DNA from: Microcoleaceae cyanobacterium MO_207.B10
GTDB taxonomy: Bacteria; Cyanobacteriota; Cyanobacteriia; Cyanobacteriales; Microcoleaceae
Assembly: GCA_030064835.1 (NCBI GenBank)
Contig: JASJEE010000015.1
Location: 1 to 32,624, forward strand
Reading direction: 5' to 3'
DNA length: 32,624 nucleotides
Of this stretch, positions 1 through 9,146 are shown in pieces (within the stretch, counting starts at the first letter, position 1; each line of letters opens with the position of its first letter). Made by a program: the position numbers and the translations under genes. A model generated the notes under the pieces. It saw nothing but the letters and a program-made list of their open reading frames with translations. It was not told where the DNA came from and made no database searches.

Positions 1-215
1 CTCAGCTATCAGCTTTCAGCGTTCCTCGTTTTTGGCATTTGGAGGATGAATTAAGATTGAAGTAGTGCCATAATTCAAAGTCTGGGTAACAGCGGACATC
101 ATCAGCTAACTTTAACTATTTAGGTAAATATTTGATTGCTGAAGTGCTGACTGCTAATAGCTTAATGCTGACCTATTATTTATTAACTATTTGAGTAGAC
201 GTAATATAAAAGAAA
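1..215. other. Intergenic leader of the first gene
   Basis: There is no open reading frame of note here. The first 30 bases and positions 138-175 carry imperfect runs around AGCT(A/T)TCAGC and GCTGACTGCTAATAGC, related to the small ATCAG/GCTGA repeats seen elsewhere in the window. The last 40 bases before the glycosyltransferase start are AT-rich and presumably hold its promoter, but I cannot assign -10/-35 boxes. Confidence 0.5.
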
Positions 216-1406
216 ATGAATTTAAGTTTTTGCATTATCGTAAAAAATGAGGAAAAAAACTTGCCAAGATGTTTGGCAAGTGTAAAAGATGTAGTCGATG
301 AAATAGTCGTGCTAGATACAGGGTCAACCGATCGCACGCCAGAAATAGCTCAAGATTTTGGTGCAAAAGTACATTATTTTGAATGGTGTAATGATTTTGC
401 AGCAGCAAGAAATGAATCTCTAAAATATGTGACAGGAGACTGGGTATTAGTATTAGATGCAGATGAATATCTCTCACCAAAAATAGCTCCACATATTCAG
501 GCAGCAATTAAGAGCGATCGCTACATTTTAATTAATTTAATCAGAGAAGAAATAGGCGCAAAACAATCTCCCTATTCTCTAGTTTCTCGTCTGTTTAGAA
601 ATCATCCAGAGATAAAATTTTTCCGACCATATCACGCCATAATAGATGATAGTTTGACTGAGATTTTAGCAAAAGAATCTCAGTGGCAAATTGCTTCCTT
701 ACCAGAAGTGGCAATTTTACACGAAGGTTATCAAAAGGGAGAAATTACATCTAAAAATAAATTGCAAAAAGCACGAGCAGCAATGGAAAGTTTTCTCAGT
801 AATAATCCTGATGATGCTTATGTTTGTAGTAAGTTAGGTGCTTTATATCTTGAAATTGGCGAAAGAGAAAAAGGTATGGAGTTGTTACTTCGAGGTTTGA
901 AAAATCTGGAGATAGACAAAACAATTTTGTATGAACTACATTACCACTTAGGAATTGCCTATCGACAAAAGCAAAATAGAGAAATGGCAAAGAGTCATTA
1001 TCAAATAGCAACAGAATTAAATATTTTGCCGAAATTAAAGTTAGGAGCCTACAATAATTTGGGTAGTTTGCTCAAAGAAGAAGGAAATTTACAGGATGCA
1101 AAAACTAACTATGAAATTGCTGTACAGATAGACCCTAATTTTGCAGTTGGTCACTACAACCGAGGCATGGTATTAAAACAAATAGGTTGGTTTACCGAGG
1201 CGATCGCTGCTTATGAAAAAGTAATTAAAATTGATAGTAATTATGCCGAAGCTTATCAAAATTTGGGAGTAGTGTTGTTAAAAGTTGGAAAAGTGCCAGA
1301 AAGTTTAGAGGCGTTTGGGAAAGCTATTAGTTTGCATGAAAAATATAATCCTACTGAAGCAAAGCGACTAAGGCAGGGATTAGAGACTATGGGTTTTGTT
1401 TTGTAG
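216..1406 (+). CDS. Family 2 glycosyltransferase with C-terminal TPR repeats
   Basis: The first ~100 residues are a GT-A glycosyltransferase fold. The protein opens with SFCIIVKNEEKNLPRCLAS, followed by the nucleotide-sugar binding VLDTGSTDRT (residues 32-41) and the DxD-type metal site in VLDADEYL (DADE at 81-84). From about residue 185 to 385 the chain is helical TPR repeats; the clearest are AYNNLGSLLKEEGNLQDA, GHYNRGMVLKQIGWFTEA and AYQNLGVVLLKVGKVPES. This GT2-TPR arrangement is common in cyanobacteria and is usually linked to glycan or glycopeptide modification. The acceptor cannot be told from sequence. There is no signal peptide or membrane segment, so it is cytoplasmic. It stands alone, with convergent gene 1488-2009 behind it. 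The ATG start fits the family N-terminus exactly. Confidence 0.9.
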   Translation: MNLSFCIIVKNEEKNLPRCLASVKDVVDEIVVLDTGSTDRTPEIAQDFGAKVHYFEWCNDFAAARNESLKYVTGDWVLVLDADEYLSPKIAPHIQAAIKSDRYILINLIREEIGAKQSPYSLVSRLFRNHPEIKFFRPYHAIIDDSLTEILAKESQWQIASLPEVAILHEGYQKGEITSKNKLQKARAAMESFLSNNPDDAYVCSKLGALYLEIGEREKGMELLLRGLKNLEIDKTILYELHYHLGIAYRQKQNREMAKSHYQIATELNILPKLKLGAYNNLGSLLKEEGNLQDAKTNYEIAVQIDPNFAVGHYNRGMVLKQIGWFTEAIAAYEKVIKIDSNYAEAYQNLGVVLLKVGKVPESLEAFGKAISLHEKYNPTEAKRLRQGLETMGFVL

Positions 1407-1487
1407 GAGCTGAAAATACTGGGAAAAATTTATAAGGTTTAAATAAGATTAAACTTCATCAATGTAAAATAATCACTCCTCAATATT

Positions 1488-2009
1488 TTAGTATCGAAAA
1501 GGTTTTAATCCCCATGCTTCAGGAAGCCAGTATATACCAATCTTATTAAATGCCTTGAAAAAGATTTTTTTTGCTTCCTGATGTAGCTTATCAATATTAG
1601 GATCATTATTGTCAACTGGTCGAATAACTTCTGCGGGGTATGTTCTGATGTTATGTTTTGCTAATAAACTTAAGATAGTTTTACCTCCTCTACCTGCTTC
1701 TCCACTGTGATTAATATTGCAACAACCTATAGCCACTAAGACTGTAATCTGTAGTAATGAACCAGGCTCTTTAACAATTAAAAATACATCTAGAGCACCT
1801 AAAAATTCTCCTTGTTCAGCTTTTTTAAATAGGTAAGATGCCGGATTTTCTGATGATTCAGCAAAGATAAACCAATCAGGAGGTTGCTCTTTAGGTCTAT
1901 CTTCTCCCATCAATATACAACCGACTATTGATTCTGGCTTGTGTTCAATTAAAGTTAAAATGGGAATGATAGATGCTGTCCTTCTTTCTTGAAAAAAAAT
2001 GAATTCCAT
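1488..2009 (-). CDS. Unknown 173-aa protein
   Basis: I do not recognise this protein. It starts MEFIFFQERRTAS and is soluble, with no signal peptide or membrane segment. It has a central hydrophobic beta-like run (GALDVFLIVKEPGSLLQITVLVAIGCCNINHSGEAGRGGKTILSL is one continuous region, about residues 70-115) and a charged helical C-terminus ending WGLKPFRY. The segment SGEAGRGGKTILSLLAKHN resembles a loop-helix, but I would not call it a P-loop because no hydrophobic strand plus GxxxxGK spacing fits well. Two cysteines sit side by side (GCCN). It is convergent with the upstream glycosyltransferase and is followed upstream by a repeat-rich tract. Codon use looks like that of the neighbours, so it is probably a real gene of unknown role. 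Confidence 0.65.
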   Translation of the reverse strand: MEFIFFQERRTASIIPILTLIEHKPESIVGCILMGEDRPKEQPPDWFIFAESSENPASYLFKKAEQGEFLGALDVFLIVKEPGSLLQITVLVAIGCCNINHSGEAGRGGKTILSLLAKHNIRTYPAEVIRPVDNNDPNIDKLHQEAKKIFFKAFNKIGIYWLPEAWGLKPFRY

Positions 2010-2044
2010 TATTTCTATTTATCAAATTTTCTAAAATCAATAAA

Positions 2045-2890
2045 CATCATATATTGAAAGTAGAGCGATCGCCACCTTAATACTTTATCTAAAATCTAAA
2101 AACCCCAACGTTGTAGTTAATTTAATAAAAAAGTAGGTTGGGTTTCCTTTCGTCAACCCAAGATACAAATCTCAAGATACTTTTGTTGGGTTGCGCTAAA
2201 GCTTAACCTAACCTACAGGTGTGAAAAACTAAGACGTTGCAGTTGAATTAATTATCAAGAAAAGAGAGAGTTGAGCGATCGCCTCCTAACTTCTCATCTA
2301 AAATCCAAAAACCCCAACGTTGTAGTTAATTTAACAATTAATGCAGGTTGGGTTGACCACAGGAAACCCAACATACAAATGTTGAATATTATTGTTGGGT
2401 TGCACTGATGCTTTTCCAAAATTCAAAAACTAAGACGTTGCAGTTGAATTAATTATCAATCTAGAAAGAGTCAAGCGATCGCCTTCTAACTCCTCATCTA
2501 AAATCCAAAAACCCCTACGTTGTAGTTAATTTAACAATTAATAATGTAGTAGTGTGCATAGCTTGAAAAGGTGAAAAACCTAACCCCCAACCGCCTTCCC
2601 TTGCTAGGAAGGGGGTTGGGGGTTAGGTCTTTTAAGTGTCTGGCTAAACACCCACAAATTTAGTCTAGACGCGCCAGTAGGTTGGGTTTGCTTTGCTCAA
2701 CCAGACATTTATATGTTGGATGTTGTTATTGGTTTGGATTGATGCTTTTCCAAAGTTCAAAAACTAAGACGTTGCAGTTGAATTAATCATCAAGAATAAG
2801 AGAGAGTTGAGCGATCGCTACTTAACCACCTCATCTAAAAACTCAGTTGAATGATAGTTGTTGGGTTGCGCTAACGCTTAAGCCAACCTA
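2045..2890. repeat. Intergenic array of 18-bp repeats with HIP1 and palindromic spacers
   Basis: Six copies of a degenerate 18-mer, ACGTTGYAGTTRAATTAA (with TTAATTTAA variants), begin at 2108, 2234, 2317, 2435, 2517 and 2769. Two subtypes alternate: ACGTTGTAGTTAATTTAA preceded by AACCCC (2108, 2317, 2517), and ACGTTGCAGTTGAATTAA preceded by AACTAAG (2234, 2435, 2769). The spacers alternate too. One contains a HIP1 site (GAGCGATCGCC) and CTCATCTAAAATC. The other contains a GGTTGGGTTT/AACCCAA inverted pair. The compound period is about 200 bp with roughly three and a half copies. No protein is encoded. It is an intergenic tandem repeat of unknown role. Confidence 0.75.
2578..2627. repeat. Long inverted repeat / hairpin
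   Basis: ACCTAACCCCCAA plus CGCCTTCCC is followed by a 6-nt loop (TTGCTA) and the near-perfect complement GGAAGGGGG plus TTGGGGGTTAGG. The stem has about 22 bp and is followed by TCTTTT on the plus strand. It lies inside the 18-bp repeat array and separates its fifth and sixth copies. Hairpins with this CCTAACCCCC core are a dispersed cyanobacterial repeat type. It could work as a terminator, but no gene ends next to it. Confidence 0.7.
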
Positions 2891-2926
2891 CTTGACTGAT
2901 AACTGTTAACTATTAAATGATAACTT

Positions 2927-3145
2927 TTACAGAGGGCGTACTAATAAAGTAATTCCCTGACGACCGATAACCAAAACTTCTTGACCAGGTTCAAGAGTAA
3001 GATTGTAACCTCTAAAAAGTTTCGCAGGCCAATATGTAGCTTTGAACTTAACTCTTCCAGGTTGATGAGGAGCAATTGTTTCATCTACTATGCCAGGCAA
3101 AGGTTTAGCAAACATTTGTGGAGCGTCACAACGAAATTTCTGCAT
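2927..3145 (-). CDS. NfeD-like C-terminal domain (OB-fold) small protein
   Basis: This 72-aa protein looks like the soluble OB-fold domain that ends NfeD proteins. A short N-terminal tail leads into GRVKFKATYWPAKL (about residues 30-43) and ends in QEVLVIGRQGITLLVRPL, the typical closing beta strands (EVxVxGxxGxxLxV). Stand-alone NfeD domains of this size occur in cyanobacteria. In membrane-bound relatives the domain partners SPFH/stomatin proteins, but no stomatin gene is visible here. The ATG start is preceded by a purine-rich GGAAGGAAGGA stretch that serves as ribosome binding site. Upstream is a long non-coding stretch. Confidence 0.7.
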   Translation of the reverse strand: MQKFRCDAPQMFAKPLPGIVDETIAPHQPGRVKFKATYWPAKLFRGYNLTLEPGQEVLVIGRQGITLLVRPL

Positions 3146-3169
3146 TACTATCCTTCCTTCCTTAGATAG

Positions 3170-3982
3170 CTAAGGTTATTTAATTAACTAATTAAATGCA
3201 CCTGTTTTGAAAAATATTAAATAAGTTCAGATATTTAACTTTTGTTGTTAGTTAGCACTACATTTGGCTTATGTAGTTTTCCGGAGATAGTTTTGATTTA
3301 TTACTATAATTATCTTCTTAGATATATATACTTATACTATTTTCATAAAATATTGCTACATTGCTTGGTTGTAGGTATTAGGTGGCAGGTTGTAGGTATT
3401 AATATAAGAAGTGTAAATATTCCCCTCCTTTTGTGTCTGGATTTTACTGTAACAATTCCCCGGAGTTTACCCTCGCGGAGGCGGGGGCGGGGGGAAGCTT
3501 TATTCAATTTGGTATTATTTCATTCTATTTTCCTTATTTTATATTGCTGATTCCTTAAAATTATAAAATCACTAAAATTCTGTATCTAATCAAATTAAAA
3601 ACTGCTTTTATAAAATACTAATCCCAAATTATTTGTGACAAAAAAACTGTAGGGATTTGGAAACCAAAACCCATGTTAGTTTGGAGACCAAACCCCTACG
3701 ATCAAATATTACAACCTATTTAAGATTGCCATAGCAGTTATCATCTGCATAAGATAAATTTTCTTCTGCTCTGTTTTCTGTTGCCCACTCCTACATAAGT
3801 TCGGATAATTAGTAATCAATAAAATCTCTAATTTTAGCTGCTCATATCCCCATTCCCTACAGCTCTTTAAACCCAATTAGACCACAAGTTCAGCCTTCTT
3901 GAGATTCGCAGCCTTTGTTTCACCTAACACCTACCACCTAGATTTTTAGCTGTGGTTTATTCATATAAAAACTGCTGTAAAA
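3170..3982. other. Non-coding stretch with one palindromic element
   Basis: I see no credible gene in this 0.8-kb AT-rich gap. It holds a GC-rich island at 3458-3497 (CTCGCGGAGGCGGGGGCGGG core) whose composition is unlike the surroundings, and a full copy of the palindromic GTAGGGGTTTGG element at 3618-3732. Weak ORFs here on the plus strand have low-complexity Tyr/Leu/Phe content. Confidence 0.6.
3618..3732. repeat. Palindromic element of the GTAGGGGTTTGG family, copy 1
   Basis: The element begins CTAATCCCAAATTATTTGTG and carries TGTAGGGATTTGG, then TTGGAGACCAAACCCCTACG, and ends ACAACCTATTTAAGATTGCCATA. The two termini are imperfect inverted copies (CTAATCC.AAAT / ATTTAAGATTGC). The same layout recurs at 6257-6380, 24766-24884 and 26010-26099, so it is a dispersed non-coding family that resembles a MITE. 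Confidence 0.75.
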
Positions 3983-6061
3983 TTAAGAATAAGGTTCTCC
4001 AAAGATAACCACAGAACAACTAATTTCCGACAAAACTTTAGTAGTAACATCACTCACAGATAATCCCGCTGCGGTACGTCGTCGCATCGAACGTAATATT
4101 ACTAATTGATATGATTTTGCCGCCTTACTAATAACAGGAGAGACATCATCATAACGAATAATTTTAATTCTTGATTTAACTTGAGGTTGACCTTCAGAAA
4201 CAAGTTGAGAAAGTTGGGAATGAAACTTAGTAATTTGCTCTTCAGGAGTTTGGCGATCGCAAACATGAAGCAGAGTCACAGAAGCTTGATTAGTATCAGC
4301 AAAAAGTTGAGCAAATCTAACAGTTCTTAATGCTTGAGGCGTAATATTTTTAACTGGTACTAAAATGCGACGAATATTAGTGGGGTCTTCTAACAGACGT
4401 ACCACAGCTACCGGGCAATGAGCAGACCAAAAAACTCGGTCAATAATATTCCCAAATAAACGAGCTTGAATACCAGTATTTTTCCGCCAACCCATCACAA
4501 TCAAACTAGAATTTTTTTCCCTTGCTGTCCGACTAACACCTTTAGCAAAATCATCATAAATTCGGATTTCTGGATTAGCTTCAACTGCAAAACTTTGACT
4601 AATTTCTAAAACAGAATCTAATCTTTGATAACTCTGTCGTAAAGCCATTTTCAACTGAGGAGAATCCATATGAACGTAACCTTTAACTAAACATAAAGGT
4701 ATAACTAAACCTGTCTCATGTTTTGCCAACATTGCAGCCATTTCAATCAAATATTTTGTTTGTTCTGAGGAAAAATATACTGGTACTAATACCACAAATT
4801 TATGATTAACATTTCCCTCAAATGTCTCTGTCAAACTATCTGGGATTTCCTGATGAGTCTCCCACCAAATCAAAGAATTGTCTGACGAAAAATCCTGCTC
4901 TGGTAAAGATAATTTACTGGCAAACTTAGAAGTAAGAATCGGACCTAAAATAGATGTCACCAACATGAGAAAAACCACACTATTAAATATAGTCTCTGGC
5001 AATATACCTACTTGCAAACCCACCAAAGCAGCAGCCAAAGTAGCTGCTACCTGTGGCATTGACAGAGACCACATACTCATAGTTTCATACCAATTATATA
5101 GATAAATCTTTTTAGCAAAAAACGCTGCTAAAAATTTACTACCGAGCAAACCTAAAATAATTGATAAAGTTAATTCAAAGCTTGTCAAAAATGTATTAAC
5201 AAAAGCCGACATATCCAGCAATAATCCCATATTAACAAAGAAACAGGGAATAAATAAAACACTCCCAACAAACTCTATTTTATCCTTGACCGGACTTTTT
5301 CCCACCACATCATTAACTGCCAAACCAGCCAAAAAAGCACCAACAATTTTATCTATATTAATTACAGTTGCCCCTAAAGCAGCAATAAAAACAACCAACA
5401 AAATAAACAAAAATTGATTACTTTCTTGATTAGTAGTTCGCCGGAAAAATTGTTTACCTAGCGATTGAAAACCCCAGAGAATTACTACTGAATAAATAGC
5501 CAAACTTCCCAATTGAATTCCCAAACTAATCACAGAAAAATTACCAGCATTAATCGATACACAAATTGCTAAGACTAATAAAGCTGCAATATCAGTAAAA
5601 ATAGTCGCTCCAATTGTTACAGTAATTGCTTGATTTCCCACTACACCCAACTGCTGCACAATTGGATAACCTAAAAGAGTATGAGAAGCCAATAAAGAAC
5701 CAGTTAAAATTGCACCATTCCAACCCAAACCAAATATTTTAGCAACTAATGTACCAGTAATAAGTGGGAATAAAAAAGTAGCAATACCAAAACCCAGAGA
5801 GCGGTCTTGATGTTTTTTAAATTCCTCCAAATCAATTTCTAATCCAGCAACAAACATCAGATAAACCTTACCAATATCTGATAATAACTTCATGGTTTCT
5901 GTTTCCGGGTCGAGTAATTTTAATCCATCTCCACCTAAAATAATTCCTGCTACTAATAAACCTACTAATCCAGGCAGTCGGATACGCTCAAACAGAGGGG
6001 GGAGAGTTAAAATTACTAATAAAAGAATAGTAAATGTAAAAATCGGATTTTGTGAAAGCAA
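3983..6061 (-). CDS. CPA2-family cation:proton antiporter with two C-terminal UspA domains
   Basis: Residues 1 to ~400 form a membrane domain of about 12 hydrophobic segments typical of CPA2 Na+(K+)/H+ exchangers. It opens with FTFTILLLVILTLPPLFERIRLPGLVGLLVAGIILG and includes MFVAGLEIDLEEF, the sequence around helix 3 conserved in this family. From about residue 425 onward there are two tandem universal-stress (UspA) domains: VNHKFVVLVPVYF..., with SLIVMGWRKNTG, and then RRILVPVKNITPQALRT. Such domains in cyanobacterial antiporters bind nucleotides and are thought to regulate transport. The substrate (Na+ or K+) cannot be decided here. The first codon is TTG, with AGGAT about 9 bases upstream. 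The gene stands alone between repeat-rich gaps. Confidence 0.88.
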   Translation of the reverse strand: MLSQNPIFTFTILLLVILTLPPLFERIRLPGLVGLLVAGIILGGDGLKLLDPETETMKLLSDIGKVYLMFVAGLEIDLEEFKKHQDRSLGFGIATFLFPLITGTLVAKIFGLGWNGAILTGSLLASHTLLGYPIVQQLGVVGNQAITVTIGATIFTDIAALLVLAICVSINAGNFSVISLGIQLGSLAIYSVVILWGFQSLGKQFFRRTTNQESNQFLFILLVVFIAALGATVINIDKIVGAFLAGLAVNDVVGKSPVKDKIEFVGSVLFIPCFFVNMGLLLDMSAFVNTFLTSFELTLSIILGLLGSKFLAAFFAKKIYLYNWYETMSMWSLSMPQVAATLAAALVGLQVGILPETIFNSVVFLMLVTSILGPILTSKFASKLSLPEQDFSSDNSLIWWETHQEIPDSLTETFEGNVNHKFVVLVPVYFSSEQTKYLIEMAAMLAKHETGLVIPLCLVKGYVHMDSPQLKMALRQSYQRLDSVLEISQSFAVEANPEIRIYDDFAKGVSRTAREKNSSLIVMGWRKNTGIQARLFGNIIDRVFWSAHCPVAVVRLLEDPTNIRRILVPVKNITPQALRTVRFAQLFADTNQASVTLLHVCDRQTPEEQITKFHSQLSQLVSEGQPQVKSRIKIIRYDDVSPVISKAAKSYQLVILRSMRRRTAAGLSVSDVTTKVLSEISCSVVIFGEPYS

Positions 6062-6256
6062 TTTTGTTATATCCTAATAAAAAAATATCCTATTCTCTAT
6101 ACTTTAGAGTAAGGAGTAAGAAATCCTATTAAATCTATTTACAGCCCTTTGCATAACAGTTAAGTACAATAATTGAAGCAATGAACTTTGAGAAATTAGA
6201 ACTTATTCAACTGTCTATTGTTACTGTACTGATTAGTTGGGCAAAGTGCTATATTA

Positions 6257-6380
6257 TAGCAATCCTAAATCAGGTTGTAAGATTTTATCGTAGGGGTTTA
6301 GTTTCCAAATCCTATCTTAAGCTTGGTTTTAGAGACCAAACCCCTACATTGTTTTTTTCACAAATCATTTAGGATTAGCA
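6257..6380. repeat. Palindromic element of the GTAGGGGTTTGG family, copy 2
   Basis: The terminal sequences TAGCAATCCTAAAT and ATTTAGGATTAGCA are inverted copies of one another. Inside are CGTAGGGGTTTAGTTTCC and, inverted, GAGACCAAACCCCTAC. It is the cleanest copy and best defines the ends of the family. It is non-coding. Confidence 0.8.
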
Positions 6381-6683
6381 TATAACTTATACCATCTGTA
6401 GGAGAAAATAGCTGTTTACCTCTACAATAATTAACTTATCCACAAAAAGCAGGACTTGAAAAGAAGCGATCGCCAACAATAACATCATCAGAAAAAACAT
6501 TTTGTGAAGCACCAAAAACCTCAAGGATAATAAAATCAGCTTGAACAATAGTCATTGCCACCCTAGGAAGCAATCTCCGCGCACCTCTGAGATTGCTATC
6601 CGTTCCAGAATGGTGCGCAAACCTTCCACTCCGTTGCAGTCGCAATAACCCAGGTATAGCAATTATTCAGATTTGATATTACA

Positions 6684-6733
6684 AAAGAAAAAAAATCCTT
6701 TTAGGCAATCCTTCTATAACAGAAGAGGTAATA
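6684..6733. repeat. ~50-bp direct repeat, first copy
   Basis: This stretch (AATCCTTTTAGGCAATCCTT core, then ACAGAAGAGGT) is repeated at 7206-7255 with two or three differences. Diverged relatives follow the 3' ends of genes near 12140-12230, 12820-12910, 18260-18350 and 30250-30330. All share a TTT(T)AGTCAATCC..CTTTTA..AGGTAATTA pattern and lead into AATTATCAATT runs. Confidence 0.65.
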
Positions 6734-7205
6734 ATTACTAATTATTAATTATTAATTGTTGAAAGTGTTTATAAAGTTGATCAAACAGGTTAATAACAAA
6801 AATAAAACCTACAATAGTTAGGTTTTATTCGATTATATTTTATTGATTTGTGAGATATAATTATTATTTTTAAAACATAGAAAAATTCTCTCCTAACTCC
6901 TGAATTATGTATTCTGAACCCTAGTTAAAAAGTAATTCTTAGACAGTGGGTAATTTCATTTATCAGTTAGCCTCCTATCGGAGGAACTGCGTTAACAGTT
7001 ATCAGCGAACCTCCGACTAAACTCGGAGGCTTGAAATACTGAATTAGATATTTTTTTCATCCCCTTAACAGGGGAGGCTTGAGACCAAAATTTTTCGGTA
7101 ATTTTGATTTACCCACAAAAAAATTAAGCCTAAATGGTGTAATAATTTCACTTATTTCACCAAAAAATCAAGATTTAAAACTCCTCCTTTCCTTAAAAGT
7201 ATAAA

Positions 7206-7255
7206 AAAGAAAAAAAATCCTTTTAGGCAATCCTTGTATTACAGAAGAGGTCATT
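7206..7255. repeat. ~50-bp direct repeat, second copy
   Basis: This is the second copy of the repeat at 6684-6733. It is followed by CATTTCAGTTATCAGTTATCAG tandem heptamers and then AT-rich TAATTATTAAT runs that reach the stop codon of the 297-aa gene. Confidence 0.65.
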
Positions 7256-7441
7256 TCAGTTATCAGTTATCAGTTATCAGTTAACAGTAACTCTAGCTGT
7301 TTGCGCAGCATGACCTAGGAAACCCAGAGGCTTGAAATAATGAAATTTATTCTTTTCATCCCCTTAAAAGGGCAGGCGAATGCCCTCTTTTTTTGGTAAT
7401 AATTAATAATTAACAATTATTAATTATTAATTATTAATTAT

Positions 7442-8335
7442 TTAAGCTTCTTCTACAGCTTGTAAAATCAAACGACGAGCTACAGTTTGAACACCAGTAT
7501 GCTCAAAATAATTAGTAGTCAAATCAATAAATGCCGCCAAATAATCCAACTTATCATCAGCAATATCTACAAAATTTTGCAAACTATCAATAATCATTTG
7601 AGGGTCTAATCCTCGCGATGAAACTAAATTACTCATCCAACCTCTAACCGCATCAAAACTATTACCAATAAAATCAAGTTTGCCTTCGGTACTATCACCA
7701 GGAATCAAATTATTTACCCTCTGAAATAAAGGATTTTGTTTCAAACCAGAAGAACTCATTCCCCCAATAATATCTCCCACACGATTCACAAAATCAGGTC
7801 CTAGAGGAATCAACCCATCGAAACAGACCAAAGCAACCATTCGCATCAAAGAAGGACCGCTATATTCTTCTGCCAAAGCTGCCGAAAAATCTCCTAAACT
7901 ATCCTTCGTTGGCATTCCATTTAATTTGCAGAAAGCAACCAACTCGGCTACTATTTTGATGGATAAATCTATTGCTTGAGTTGTATCTGCTGATGGGGTT
8001 AACTTATTCAGGAAACCCAGGAAAGAGATTTTTTCGCCAATTTTATTTGCCATTGCTGCTGCACCTAAAGCAGCATCAGCTTTATCTAGACTTTGGTAAG
8101 TCCAGATAGCGTCTTGATATCCTTGAGATTCCTCGTTATATATCCACAAAGCACGTTCGCTAATTTTTTGAATCTTTTTGGATTTTTCTTCCCCAGTAAT
8201 TTCACGAACGGTATCTTCAAAACCTACTAAATTGTTCCATTCACCAGGAACTACAAAATCTAAGGCGCGTAATGCTGAAACTGTAATCCCACCAGTGGGT
8301 AAGTCATCGACTAATTTGATAATTGAATCGCTCAT
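7442..8335 (-). CDS. Conserved hypothetical protein, 297 aa, alpha-helical
   Basis: I do not recognise a named family. The protein is acidic and almost entirely helical, with no signal peptide and no clear transmembrane helix. The run MRMVALVCFDGLIPLGPDFVNRVGDIIGGM (about residues 165-195) is moderately hydrophobic and glycine-rich. The ATG start (MSDSIIKLVDDLPTGG) is well placed. The stop codon lies at the edge of a TAATTATTAAT repeat. A short upstream frame (8332-8514) overlaps the start as ATGA, but I judge it doubtful. No neighbour suggests a role. Confidence 0.75.
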   Translation of the reverse strand: MSDSIIKLVDDLPTGGITVSALRALDFVVPGEWNNLVGFEDTVREITGEEKSKKIQKISERALWIYNEESQGYQDAIWTYQSLDKADAALGAAAMANKIGEKISFLGFLNKLTPSADTTQAIDLSIKIVAELVAFCKLNGMPTKDSLGDFSAALAEEYSGPSLMRMVALVCFDGLIPLGPDFVNRVGDIIGGMSSSGLKQNPLFQRVNNLIPGDSTEGKLDFIGNSFDAVRGWMSNLVSSRGLDPQMIIDSLQNFVDIADDKLDYLAAFIDLTTNYFEHTGVQTVARRLILQAVEEA

Positions 8336-8775
8336 AATTTATCTTTGTGTATTAATTTTTTCTCCATCACAACTTTGAGTCGTTCCGGAGAGGATATTCT
8401 CATTCTATTTGCAATCTTATCAAATCTAGTAAACCTTGATTTCAGTAGCTCGTACCATAAAAACCCACTTTTATAATTATAGATATGTCTTAGAAAATAG
8501 TAGTTTCGATTCAACTTCCGCTACAAACATTCATCCTGTGAAGCATCCCAGAAAAAATTCAGTGTTAGGGAGGTTTTACTCTTGTATCCTGCTAAAAATT
8601 AGGATATCGTATAATTAAGTGGGTTAATCCGTCTTTATGTATGACTTTTTCTTCAACTTAAAAATCTAATAACTAGAAAATAAAGAAGCGGAAGCGATCG
8701 CTCAGATTTAGAGGAAGACTTTACCCTTGGAACTACCACCTTTTCTTGCTAACCTAACAGTTATTAAACAAAAAA

Positions 8776-8916
8776 CTACCTCTTGAGATAAAAAGCATCT
8801 GCCCAAGTTTCTGCTTCCCAATTTGTTTCAATTCTTGGAAAACTAAACTCTCCTAGAAATTCATCTAACTCTTCAACTCTGGCAGAATTTTCATATAATT
8901 CATCTCGGATAATTAA
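8776..8916 (-). pseudogene. C-terminal remnant of an unrecognised protein
   Basis: Read on the minus strand this is about 47 codons of protein-like sequence, LIIRDELYENSARVEELDEF and onward to WADAFYLKR, then a TAG stop. Upstream the frame is closed at once by a TAA, and there is no start codon or ribosome binding site. The composition (balanced charge, Trp in NWEAETWADAF) looks like the end of a real soluble protein that has lost its front part. The family is unknown. Confidence 0.4.
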
Positions 8917-9084
8917 TATTTTTTAGAATTTCTAGACTACATTTCAATACTCAATACTTATAATACCAATTCCCATGCATTAATGCTATACTTCCGATGG
9001 AACTTCAGTTATTAAGTAATAAGTAAGCTTCAATCATTTTTTTAACGATTATTAGCATTAAGCCAAGATATCTTATGTCTAATA

Positions 9085-9146
9085 ACCCTGCTCCCTACTC
9101 CCTACTCCCTACTCCCTACTCCCTACTCCCTACTCCCTACTCCCTA
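9085..9146. repeat. 7-bp minisatellite (CTCCCTA)n
   Basis: About eight consecutive CTCCCTA heptamers run from 9085 into the 3' end of the YlqF/RbgA gene. The reverse complement TAGGGAG supplies the last codons (Asn-Arg-Glu) and the TAG stop of that gene. Related but different pyrimidine-rich runs occur at 12709-12745 (CTCCTGT/CTCCTGA), 15172-15202 (CTCCTGA) and 22808-22850. Confidence 0.9.

Larger units (their letters stand above)
6062..7441. other. 1.4-kb gene-free stretch with several repeats
   Basis: It contains a palindromic GTAGGGGTTTGG element (6257-6380). A ~50-bp direct repeat is present at 6684-6733 and 7206-7255, with the core AATCCTTTTAGGCAATCCTT and ending ACAGAAGAGGT. A CCTCCTATCGGAGG hairpin region lies near 6970-7030, ATCAGTT tandem copies at 7257-7290, and TAATTATTAAT runs at 7399-7441. 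A 69-codon minus-strand frame at 6436-6645 has no family resemblance I recognise and no ribosome binding site, so I do not call it. Confidence 0.6.

Noticed and set aside
2578-2630. Intrinsic terminator
   Set aside because: The hairpin plus TCTTTT would qualify, but no gene on either strand ends nearby; it is treated as a dispersed repeat.
2108-2786. CRISPR-like array
   Set aside because: The 18-bp repeats are too few and too short, spacing is uneven, and the spacers are themselves repeated.
3242-3550. 102-codon plus-strand frame
   Set aside because: Low-complexity Tyr/Leu-rich translation in an AT-rich gap crossing a GC island; no ribosome binding site.
6436-6645. 69-codon minus-strand frame
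   Set aside because: The composition is mixed, but no start context and no recognisable family; it lies in a repeat-rich gap. It could be a fragment of something, but I cannot support it.
8332-8514. 60-codon minus-strand frame overlapping the 297-aa gene start as ATGA
   Set aside because: The overlap is tempting for translational coupling, but the frame begins at a TTG with no ribosome binding site and I recognise no conserved pattern.
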